Part shown: positions 1 to 7,473 of the stretch, one piece after another
Numbering within the stretch: the stretch's first letter is position 1
Layout: the number at the start of each line of letters is the position of its first letter
Assembly: GCA_016714645.1 (NCBI GenBank)
Contig: JADKCI010000001.1
Location: forward strand, 682,001 to 746,000
DNA: 64,000 nt
Source of the DNA: Chromatiaceae bacterium
Lineage (GTDB): Bacteria; Pseudomonadota; Gammaproteobacteria; Chromatiales; Chromatiaceae
Direction of reading: 5' to 3'
Position numbers and translations under genes: made by a program
Notes under the pieces: generated by a model
Database searches by the model: none
What the model saw: the letters and a program-made list of their open reading frames with translations, nothing else
Told to the model about the DNA's origin: nothing

Positions 1-1
1 G

Positions 2-532
2 GCCAAGCGCTGCGGCCACCGGCCCGGCAAGGCCATCGTCTCCAAGGCGGAGATGGTGGACCGGGTCAAGGCGGCGGTGGACGCGGCCCGGGATGACTTT
101 GTCATCATGGCCCGCACCGACGCCCTGGCGGTGGAAGGTTTCCAGTCCGCTATCGACCGCGCCTGCGCCTGCGTCGAGGCCGGCGCGGACATGATCTTCC
201 CCGAGGCCATGACCGAACTCGACCAGTATCGGGAGTTCGTCCAGGCCGTGGGCGTGCCGGTGCTGGCCAATATCACCGAGTTCGGCGCCACCCCTCTCTT
301 CACCACCCAGGAGTTGGGTGCCGTGGGCGTGGGCCTGGTGCTCTATCCCCTGTCCGCCTTCCGCGCCATGAACCAGGCCGCCCTCAAGGTTTACCAGGCG
401 ATCCGTCGCGATGGCACCCAGCAGGCGGTGGTGGACACCATGCAGACGCGCATGGATCTGTACGACTACCTGGGCTATCACGCCTTTGAACAGAAGCTGG
501 ATGCCCTCTTCTCCGCGGGCGGGGAAGACTGA
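2..532 (+). CDS. prpB: 2-methylisocitrate lyase, 5'-partial
   Basis: PrpB cleaves 2-methylisocitrate to pyruvate and succinate, the last step of the methylcitrate cycle for propionyl-CoA. The reading frame is open from base 2 and starts inside the family signature KRCGH (active-site Cys), followed by the conserved stretches FVIMARTDALAVEG, NITEFGATPLFTT and LYPLSAFRAMN. About 176 residues are visible against roughly 295 in the family, so about 120 N-terminal residues lie outside the window. The first ATG inside the window (base 53) is internal and is not the start. It is followed after 75 nt by prpC on the same strand. Identification is confident from family motifs. Confidence 0.95.
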   Translation, partial: AKRCGHRPGKAIVSKAEMVDRVKAAVDAARDDFVIMARTDALAVEGFQSAIDRACACVEAGADMIFPEAMTELDQYREFVQAVGVPVLANITEFGATPLFTTQELGAVGVGLVLYPLSAFRAMNQAALKVYQAIRRDGTQQAVVDTMQTRMDLYDYLGYHAFEQKLDALFSAGGED

Positions 533-607
533 GGCCAGGCCCCAGACGGCCGGCGGGACGGGTTCCCCGGCGAACATAACCTCGATTGATACCACCGGAG
601 TTTCACC

Positions 608-1762
608 ATGAGCAAGCCAGAAGTTGCCCAGGCCCCCAAGGGCAAGAAGTCCGTCGCCCTGTCCGGCACCCCCGCCGGCAATACCGCCATCTGCACCGTC
701 GGACGTACCGGCAACGACCTGCACTATCGCGGCTATGACATCCTGGAATTCGCCGACATCGCCGAGTTCGAGGAGATTGCCTATCTGCTGATCCATGGCG
801 AACTGCCCAATGCGCACCAGTTGATGGAATACAAGCGCCTGCTCCAGTCCATGCGCGACCTGCCCTCGGCGCTGAAGAACATCCTGGAGCAGCTCCCGGC
901 CTCCGCCCATCCCATGGATGTGCTGCGAACCGGTGCCTCCGTGCTCGGCACCCTGGAGCCGGAGCGGGAGTCCCAGCCCGTGGCGGCCGCCCGCGGCATC
1001 GGTGATCGCCTCATCGCCAGCCTGGGCTCCATGCTGCTCTACTGGTACCACTTCAGCCATCATGGCAAGCGCATCGCGGTCGAGACCGAGGATGAGACCA
1101 TCGCCGCCCACTTCCTGCACCTGCTCCATGGCCGCCCGCCCACCGAGCTGCAGATCCGCGCCATGCACACCTCGCTGAACCTCTATGCCGAGCATGAGTT
1201 CAACGCCTCCACCTTCACCGCGCGCGTCATCGCCGGGACCGGCTCGGACATCTATTCCTGTGTCTCCGGCGCCATCGGCGCCCTGCGCGGGCCCAAGCAT
1301 GGCGGCGCCAACGAGGTGGCCTGCGACATCCAGAGCCGCTACGACAGCGCCGATCAGGCCGAGGCCGACATCCGCGCCAGGGTCGCGCGCAAGGAGATCG
1401 TCATTGGCTTCGGGCACCCCGTCTATACCATCGGCGACCCCCGTAACGAGGTCATCAAGCGGGTCGCCAAGGCTCTGGCCGACGACACCACCGAACACCT
1501 CATGTATGACATCGCCGAGCGCCTGGAGACCATCATGTGGGACATCAAGAAGATGTTCCCCAATCTGGACTGGTTCTCGGCCGTCAGCTACCACCTGATG
1601 GGCGTACCCACTGCAATGTTCACGCCCCTCTTCGTCATCGCCCGCACCAGTGGCTGGACCGCTCACATCATCGAGCAGCGCATCGACAACAAGATCATCC
1701 GCCCGAGCGCCACCTATGTGGGTCTCGAGAACCGGCCCTGGGTGCCCGTGGAGCAGCGCTGA
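608..1762 (+). CDS. prpC: 2-methylcitrate synthase
   Basis: Condenses propionyl-CoA with oxaloacetate to 2-methylcitrate in the cytoplasm. The 384 aa match the usual PrpC length, shorter than housekeeping citrate synthase (about 430 aa). Citrate-synthase-family signatures are visible: LHYRGYDI near the N-terminus, GPKHGGANE with a catalytic His in the middle, and GFGHPVYTIGDPR with a second catalytic His. The start follows a GGAG sequence at a suitable distance. The gene lies between prpB and acnD, only 2 nt from the acnD start, and this context separates PrpC from GltA-type enzymes. Confidence 0.95.
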   Translation: MSKPEVAQAPKGKKSVALSGTPAGNTAICTVGRTGNDLHYRGYDILEFADIAEFEEIAYLLIHGELPNAHQLMEYKRLLQSMRDLPSALKNILEQLPASAHPMDVLRTGASVLGTLEPERESQPVAAARGIGDRLIASLGSMLLYWYHFSHHGKRIAVETEDETIAAHFLHLLHGRPPTELQIRAMHTSLNLYAEHEFNASTFTARVIAGTGSDIYSCVSGAIGALRGPKHGGANEVACDIQSRYDSADQAEADIRARVARKEIVIGFGHPVYTIGDPRNEVIKRVAKALADDTTEHLMYDIAERLETIMWDIKKMFPNLDWFSAVSYHLMGVPTAMFTPLFVIARTSGWTAHIIEQRIDNKIIRPSATYVGLENRPWVPVEQR

Positions 1763-1764
1763 TC

Positions 1765-4374
1765 ATGAGCAACGCCTACCGCAGACCCCTGCCGGGCACC
1801 GATCTGGATTACTTCGATACGCGGGCCGCGATCGAGGCGATCCAGCCAGGCGCCTATGCCAAGCTGCCCTATACCTCGCGAGTGCTGGCGGAACAGTTGG
1901 TGCGCCGCTGTGATCCAGCAATCCTGACCGATTCGCTCAAGCAGCTCATCGAGCGCAAGCGTGACCTGGACTTCCCCTGGTACCCGGCCCGGGTCGTTTG
2001 CCATGACATCCTTGGCCAGACCGCCCTGGTGGACCTGGCGGGCCTGCGTGATGCGATTGCCGAGCAGGGCGGTGATCCGGCCCAGGTCAACCCGGTGGTG
2101 CCCACCCAACTGATCGTCGATCACTCGTTGGCCGTGGAATTCGCGGGTTTCGATCCGGACGCCTTCGCGAAGAACCGCGCCATCGAGGATCGGCGCAACG
2201 AAGACCGTTTCCACTTCATCGAGTGGACCAAAACCGCCTTCAAGAACGTCGACGTCATCCCGGCCGGGAACGGCATCATGCACCAGATCAACCTGGAGAA
2301 GATGTCGCCAGTGATTCAGGCCCGTGACGGCGTCGCCTTCCCGGATACCTGCGTGGGCACCGACAGCCATACCCCGCATGTGGATGCGCTCGGCGTGATC
2401 GCCATCGGGGTCGGCGGCCTGGAGGCCGAGACCGTGATGCTCGGCCGCGCCTCCATGATGCGCCTGCCCGACATCCTCGGCGTGCGGCTGACCAGCCAGC
2501 GCCAGCCGGGCATCACCGCCACCGACATCGTCCTGGCCCTGACCGAGTTCCTGCGCCAGTCGCGCGTGGTCGGCGCCTGGGTCGAGTTCTTCGGTGAGGG
2601 TGCGGCCAGCCTCACGATCGGCGACCGGGCCACCATCTCCAACATGTGTCCGGAGTACGGCGCCACGGCGGCGATGTTCTACATCGATGGCCAGACCATC
2701 GACTACCTCAGGCTCACCGGCCGCGAGCCGGAGCAGGTCGCCCTGGTCGAGACCTATGCCAAGACCACCGGCCTGTGGGCCGATGCGCTGGCCACCGCCG
2801 AGTATGAGCGGGTGCTGGAGTTCGACCTGTCGACCGTCGTGCGCAACATGGCCGGCCCGTCCAATCCGCACCGTCGGCTACCGACCAGCGCCCTGCGCGA
2901 GCGGGGCATTGCCGTCGATCTGGACAAGGCACTGGCCGAAGAGCAGGAGGGCCTGATGCCGGACGGCGCAGTCATCATCGCCGCCATCACCAGTTGCACC
3001 AATACCAGCAACCCGCGCAACGTGGTGGCCGCCGCTCTGGTGGCTAAGAAGGCCAACGCCTTGGGCCTGACGCGCAAGCCCTGGGTCAAGACCTCCTTTG
3101 CCCCGGGCTCCAAGGTGGCCAAGCTGTATCTGGAGGAGGCCGGCCTGCTGCCGGAGTTGGAGAAACTCGGCTTCGGCATCGTCGCTTACGCCTGCACCAC
3201 CTGCAACGGCATGTCCGGCGCATTGGACCCGAAGATCCAGCAAGAGATCATCGACCGCGACCTCTTCGCGACCGCCGTGCTGTCGGGCAACCGCAACTTC
3301 GACGGCCGCATCCACCCCTATGCCAAGCAGGCCTTCCTGGCCTCGCCGCCGCTGGTGGTGGCCTACGCCATCGCCGGCACGGTGCGTTTTGACATCGAGC
3401 GGGATGCGCTCGGCCATGACCCGCGGGGCAACCCCATCACCCTGAAGGATCTGTGGCCGAGCGACGAGGAGGTCGACGCCATCGTCGCCGCCTGCGTCAA
3501 GCCGGAGCAGTTCCGCCAGGTCTATGACCCTATGTTCGCGATCCAGGTGGACAAGGGCGGGCAGGTCAGTCCGCTTTACGACTGGCGTCCGATGAGCACC
3601 TATATCCGCCGTCCGCCCTACTGGGAAGGCGCACTGGCCGGTGAGCGGACCCTCAAGGGCCTGCGGCCGCTGGCGGTCCTGCCGGACAACATCACCACCG
3701 ACCATCTGTCGCCGTCCAATGCCATCCTGGCGAACAGCGCCTCCGGGGAGTACCTGGCGAAAATGGGCCTGCCGGAGGAGGACTTTAACTCCTACGCCAC
3801 CCACCGCGGCGACCACCTGACTGCCCAGCGCGCCACCTTCGCCAACCCGCAACTGGTGAACGAGATGGCCCTGGTCGATGGCCAGGTCAAGAAGGGTTCG
3901 CTGGCCCGTGTCGAGCCAGACGGCCAGGTCATGCGCATGTGGGAGTCGATTGAGACTTACATGGCGCGCCGGCAGCCGCTGATCATTATCGCCGGCGCTG
4001 ACTATGGTCAGGGCTCATCGCGCGACTGGGCCGCCAAGGGCGTGCGCCTGGCTGGGGTGGAGGCGATCGTCGCCGAAGGGTTCGAGCGTATCCACCGCAC
4101 CAACCTGGTCGGCATGGGTGTGTTGCCGTTGGAGTTCCAGCCGGGCGTCAACCGCAAGACCCTGGGGATCGACGGCACCGAGGTCTTCGACGTGATCGGC
4201 AGCCGCAAGCCCCGCGCCACGCTGACGCTGGTGATCCATCGTAAGAACGGTGAGACCGTCGAGGCGCCAGTGACCTGCCGCCTCGACACCGCCGAGGAGG
4301 TCTCCATCTACGAGGCCGGCGGCGTGCTCCAGCGCTTCGCCCAGGACTTCCTCGCATCGGCCAAGGCGGCGTGA
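1765..4374 (+). CDS. acnD: Fe/S-dependent 2-methylisocitrate dehydratase AcnD
   Basis: Aconitase-family enzyme that, with PrpF, converts 2-methylcitrate to 2-methylisocitrate via 2-methylaconitate, replacing PrpD. The ATG 2 nt after the prpC stop gives 869 aa, the family length; the longer open frame upstream only reads through prpC out of frame. [4Fe-4S] ligands are recognisable as TSCTNTSNPRN and ACTTCNGMSG. The swivel-domain signature GADYGQGSSRDWAAKG lies near the C-terminus. The adjacent prpF and prpC support AcnD rather than housekeeping AcnA. Confidence 0.95.
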   Translation: MSNAYRRPLPGTDLDYFDTRAAIEAIQPGAYAKLPYTSRVLAEQLVRRCDPAILTDSLKQLIERKRDLDFPWYPARVVCHDILGQTALVDLAGLRDAIAEQGGDPAQVNPVVPTQLIVDHSLAVEFAGFDPDAFAKNRAIEDRRNEDRFHFIEWTKTAFKNVDVIPAGNGIMHQINLEKMSPVIQARDGVAFPDTCVGTDSHTPHVDALGVIAIGVGGLEAETVMLGRASMMRLPDILGVRLTSQRQPGITATDIVLALTEFLRQSRVVGAWVEFFGEGAASLTIGDRATISNMCPEYGATAAMFYIDGQTIDYLRLTGREPEQVALVETYAKTTGLWADALATAEYERVLEFDLSTVVRNMAGPSNPHRRLPTSALRERGIAVDLDKALAEEQEGLMPDGAVIIAAITSCTNTSNPRNVVAAALVAKKANALGLTRKPWVKTSFAPGSKVAKLYLEEAGLLPELEKLGFGIVAYACTTCNGMSGALDPKIQQEIIDRDLFATAVLSGNRNFDGRIHPYAKQAFLASPPLVVAYAIAGTVRFDIERDALGHDPRGNPITLKDLWPSDEEVDAIVAACVKPEQFRQVYDPMFAIQVDKGGQVSPLYDWRPMSTYIRRPPYWEGALAGERTLKGLRPLAVLPDNITTDHLSPSNAILANSASGEYLAKMGLPEEDFNSYATHRGDHLTAQRATFANPQLVNEMALVDGQVKKGSLARVEPDGQVMRMWESIETYMARRQPLIIIAGADYGQGSSRDWAAKGVRLAGVEAIVAEGFERIHRTNLVGMGVLPLEFQPGVNRKTLGIDGTEVFDVIGSRKPRATLTLVIHRKNGETVEAPVTCRLDTAEEVSIYEAGGVLQRFAQDFLASAKAA

Positions 4375-4444
4375 CAAAACCCTCTCCCGCTAGGGGTGAG
4401 GGGAAAGGGGAGTGAACAGATCAATCTGCCGAGATATCAAGCCT

Positions 4445-5638
4445 ATGTCTAACGTCCCCCAAGTCAAGATCCCTGCCACCTACATGCGCGGTGGCACCAG
4501 CAAGGGTGTCTTCTTCCGCCTCCAGGACCTGCCCGAGCCTTGCCGGGTGCCGGGCGCGGCTCGCGATGCCCTGCTGCTGCGCGTCATCGGCAGCCCCGAC
4601 CCCTACGGCAAACAGATTGATGGCATGGGTGGGGCCACCTCCAGCACCAGCAAAACGGTCATCCTCTCCAAGAGCACCAAGCCCGATCACGATGTCGATT
4701 ACCTCTTCGGCCAGGTGTCCATCGACAAAGCCTTCGTGGACTGGAGCGGCAATTGCGGGAACCTCTCCGCCGCCGTCGGGCCCTTCGCCATCGCCAACGG
4801 CCTGGTCCATCCCAGCCGCCTGCCGGAAAACGGCATGGCCACCGTGCGCATCTGGCAGGCCAATATCAGCAAGACCATCATCGCCCACGTGCCCATGACC
4901 CAGGGCGCCGTCCAGGAGACGGGTGATTTCGAGCTCGACGGCGTGACCTTCCCCGCCGCCGAGGTGCAACTGGAGTTTCTCGATCCGGCCGACGAGGGCG
5001 AAGGCGAGGGTGGCGGCGCCATGTTCCCCACCGGCAACCTGGTGGACGACCTGGAGGTCCCGGGTGTCGGTACCTTCCAGGCGACCCTGATCAATGCGGG
5101 CATCCCCACCATCTTTGTCAACGCCGAGGCCATCGGCTACACCGGCACCGAGTTGCAGGACGCCATCAACGGCGATGCGAATGCCTTAAAGATGTTCGAG
5201 GCCATCCGAGCCTACGGCGCGGTGCGCATGGGCCTCATCAAGGACCTCGCCGAGGCCGCCCAGCGTCAGCACACGCCGAAGGTCGCCTTTGTCGCGGGGC
5301 CGGCCGATTACCTGTCGTCCAGCGGCAAGCCGGTGGCGGCCGCCGACATCGACCTCTGCGTGCGCGCCCTCTCCATGGGCAAACTGCACCACGCCATGAT
5401 GGGCACGGCCGCCGTGGCCATCGGTACCGCCGCCGCGGTTCCGGGCACCCTGGTGAACCTCGCCGCCGGCGGCGGCGCCCGCAAGGCCGTGCGCTTCGGC
5501 CACCCCTCCGGCACCCTGCGGGTGGGCGCGGAAGCGACCCAGTTCCAGGGCCACTGGACCGTGACCAAGGCCATCATGAGCCGCAGCGCCCGGGTCTTGA
5601 TGGAAGGATGGGTGCGGGTGCCCGGCGATACCTTCTAA
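4445..5638 (+). CDS. prpF: 2-methylaconitate cis-trans isomerase PrpF
   Basis: PrpF works with AcnD in the PrpD-independent methylcitrate pathway. The chosen ATG gives MSNVPQVKIPATYMRGGTSK, which matches the usual N-terminus; an in-frame ATG 33 nt earlier would add an atypical leader. The protein has 397 aa with the diaminopimelate-epimerase-like fold signatures, including DWSGNCGNLSAAVG with the conserved Cys and the C-terminal FGHPSGTLRVG. The 70 nt before it contain an imperfect GC-rich dyad (CCCTCTCCC/GGGTGAGGGG) but no convincing promoter, so co-transcription with acnD is likely. Confidence 0.94.
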   Translation: MSNVPQVKIPATYMRGGTSKGVFFRLQDLPEPCRVPGAARDALLLRVIGSPDPYGKQIDGMGGATSSTSKTVILSKSTKPDHDVDYLFGQVSIDKAFVDWSGNCGNLSAAVGPFAIANGLVHPSRLPENGMATVRIWQANISKTIIAHVPMTQGAVQETGDFELDGVTFPAAEVQLEFLDPADEGEGEGGGAMFPTGNLVDDLEVPGVGTFQATLINAGIPTIFVNAEAIGYTGTELQDAINGDANALKMFEAIRAYGAVRMGLIKDLAEAAQRQHTPKVAFVAGPADYLSSSGKPVAAADIDLCVRALSMGKLHHAMMGTAAVAIGTAAAVPGTLVNLAAGGGARKAVRFGHPSGTLRVGAEATQFQGHWTVTKAIMSRSARVLMEGWVRVPGDTF

Positions 5639-5662
5639 CAAAACTGGTTGCCAGGCAGTTGC

Positions 5663-5682
5663 GCCGGGTGATTGCACCCGGC
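5663..5682 (+). other. perfect 8-bp hairpin after prpF
   Basis: GCCGGGTG and CACCCGGC form a perfect stem with a 4-nt loop 25 nt after the prpF stop. No T-run follows, so it is not a textbook terminator by itself. It may stabilise the prp transcript 3' end ahead of the true terminator about 80 nt further on. Confidence 0.45.
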
Positions 5683-5764
5683 CCTATCGGCCCGAATGGG
5701 GGAGTGCCCCGCATGCCGCCGGCCCTACCCCTGTCCTCCTCGCCTCTCTAAAGGAGACTTTTCG

Positions 5765-5789
5765 CCCGGCACCTCGCCGGGTGTTTTTT
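5765..5789 (+). terminator. intrinsic terminator of the prp operon
   Basis: The inverted repeat CCCGGC/GCCGGG with a 5-nt loop is followed by TG and six T's. This is a standard Rho-independent terminator placed between prpF and the convergent XRE gene. Confidence 0.75.
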
Positions 5790-5887
5790 ACTTCGGGCTT
5801 AACCCCACCCGGGGAGGGAGCAGGCCGCGTAGCAGATCAAGCCAGAGCCCGAGCCGCCTATTAGGGAAAGCTCGGCCTCCTCACCCT

Positions 5888-6169
5888 TTACGCGGCTTCC
5901 CGCATGCGCATTTCGATGTACAAGCCGGCCGCAGCCGCCATGTTAACCAGGGAATCCAGGCCGAACAGGCTTATTTTGCCGCGCATCAGGTCGGAGATAC
6001 GGGGTTGCGTAACGCCGAACAGTTTGGCGGCCTGGGACTGGCTCAGCCCGGCGCGGGCGATATGTTCTTTCAGGGCCAGCATTAGCTCCGAGCGGAGCTT
6101 CATGTTGGCGGCTTCCTCGGGTGTGTCCTCAATGGCATCTCATACACTGTCAAATCGTTCGTTGCTCAT
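5888..6169 (-). pseudogene. XRE-family HTH regulator with in-frame TGA at codon 10
   Basis: The frame encodes a 93-residue DNA-binding protein of the short XRE/HTH_37 type (often the antitoxin-like partner in HigBA-type pairs), with the helix-turn-helix in LSQSQAAKLFGVTQPRISDL. A very good ribosome-binding site (AGGAGGATATCT) precedes the ATG at 6169, which lies inside the 3' end of the MFS gene. Reading from there gives MSNERFDSV, then TGA at 6142-6140, then DAIEDTPEEAANMKLRSEL. A single TGG-to-TGA change would account for the stop. A 71-aa protein could still start at the ATG at 6103, keeping the whole HTH, so function may survive. No toxin gene lies next to it. Confidence 0.7.
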
Positions 6170-7361
6170 AGATATCCTCCTTCTTTCGGCCTTCGCGGCA
6201 CAGGAGCCAATAGCTCACCCCCGCCATGAGCCCGGACAGGGCCATCCCAAGCAGCAGGGGGCGAGCGCTACCGTCATGGGCCAGGCTGACCAGGGTCCCG
6301 ACGACGGCCCCGAACCCAAAGCGCGCCGCCCCGGAGAAGGCCGAGGCGGTCCCCGCCAGGCGCACGAAGTACACCATGTAACTGGCCATGGCATTGCCCA
6401 GCACCAGCCCGGTCATCCCCAGGTAGAGGAGCACCCCCAGCAGGATCGCCCAGAGGGGAGGTAAATCCACAAAGGCCAGGGCAAGCAAAATCAGGGCGGC
6501 GACCACCTGGACCCGCAGGCCAAGCCGCAGCAGGCGCTCCGCGCCCAGGCGCACCACCAGCCGGGTGTTGAACAGGGTCGTCACCATGGCCACCGCCACG
6601 TTGGCGCCGAACAGCACCCCAAACCAGGCGGTCGGCACCTCGTACAACACTATGTACACATAGGGGGAACTGACGATGAAGGTCATCATGCCGCCGAAGG
6701 AGAAGGCCCCGGTCAGCAGATACCCCATGCCCAGCCGATGGCGCAGCAATCCGTAATAATTGCCCAGGACCCGACCCAGATGCGGCGGGTGGCGGCGCTC
6801 GGGCGGCAGGGTCTCGGGGATCAGCCACCAAAAGAGCGCGCTCGCCACCAGCGCAATGCCCAGGAGGGCGATGAAGACCCAAGGCCAACCGGCATGCGTC
6901 ACGATGACCCCACCGATGGAGGGGGCCAGCAGGGGCGCCAGGGACATGATCATCATCACCAGGCCGATGACCCGGGCATAGTGGTCCCGCTCGAAGAGAT
7001 CCCGGACCAGGGCCGGCACGGTCACCGCGATCGCCGCCCCACCCGCGGCCTGGACCATCCGCGCCCCCAGCAGGGTCTCCATCTGGCTGGCCAGGGCGCA
7101 GCCCAGGGCCCCGAGACAAAAGAGGATCAGGCCGCCGCCGATGGTGGCGCGCCGGCCGAGCATGTCCGACAGGGGACCCATGAACAACTGGGCCAGGGCG
7201 AAGATCGCGAGATAGAGGGTGACCGTGAGTTGGGCCATCTCGATGGTCGAGTCCAGATCCTGGGCGATGGCCGGCAGGCTGGGCAGATACATATCGATGG
7301 CGAAGGGCGTCAGCCCGGAGAGTAGACCCAGGGTGACGAGCAGCGACGGGCGAATGCGCAT
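6150..7361 (-). CDS. Bcr/CflA-type MFS drug exporter
   Basis: A 403-aa integral membrane protein with about 12 hydrophobic segments and the MFS motif-A sequence GPLSDMLGRRATIGGG after TM2. The opening LLSGLTPFAIDMYLPSLP is typical of the Bcr/CflA subfamily (proton-driven efflux of small drugs such as bicyclomycin or chloramphenicol). The actual substrate cannot be read from sequence. The 3' end overlaps the start of the XRE regulator by 20 nt, which suggests one transcript with translational coupling. hsdR is divergent, 112 nt away. Confidence 0.85.
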   Translation of the reverse strand: MRIRPSLLVTLGLLSGLTPFAIDMYLPSLPAIAQDLDSTIEMAQLTVTLYLAIFALAQLFMGPLSDMLGRRATIGGGLILFCLGALGCALASQMETLLGARMVQAAGGAAIAVTVPALVRDLFERDHYARVIGLVMMIMSLAPLLAPSIGGVIVTHAGWPWVFIALLGIALVASALFWWLIPETLPPERRHPPHLGRVLGNYYGLLRHRLGMGYLLTGAFSFGGMMTFIVSSPYVYIVLYEVPTAWFGVLFGANVAVAMVTTLFNTRLVVRLGAERLLRLGLRVQVVAALILLALAFVDLPPLWAILLGVLLYLGMTGLVLGNAMASYMVYFVRLAGTASAFSGAARFGFGAVVGTLVSLAHDGSARPLLLGMALSGLMAGVSYWLLCREGRKKEDIYEQRTI

Positions 7362-7473
7362 GGAACCCTCGGGATGCGGGAGCTATGGGGGTGTATATTG
7401 AAGGCTGCTAATATTTCCCGCTAGCATTCTCCGTCGCTAGTCGGGCTGGGGTATCCAGGAATTTCGTAACATC

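Noticed and set aside
1537..1764. upstream extension of the acnD frame
   Set aside because: It reads through prpC out of frame; the normal AcnD start is 1765.
5904..6464. 186-codon plus-strand ORF opposite the XRE and MFS genes
   Set aside because: Antisense of two recognised minus-strand genes.
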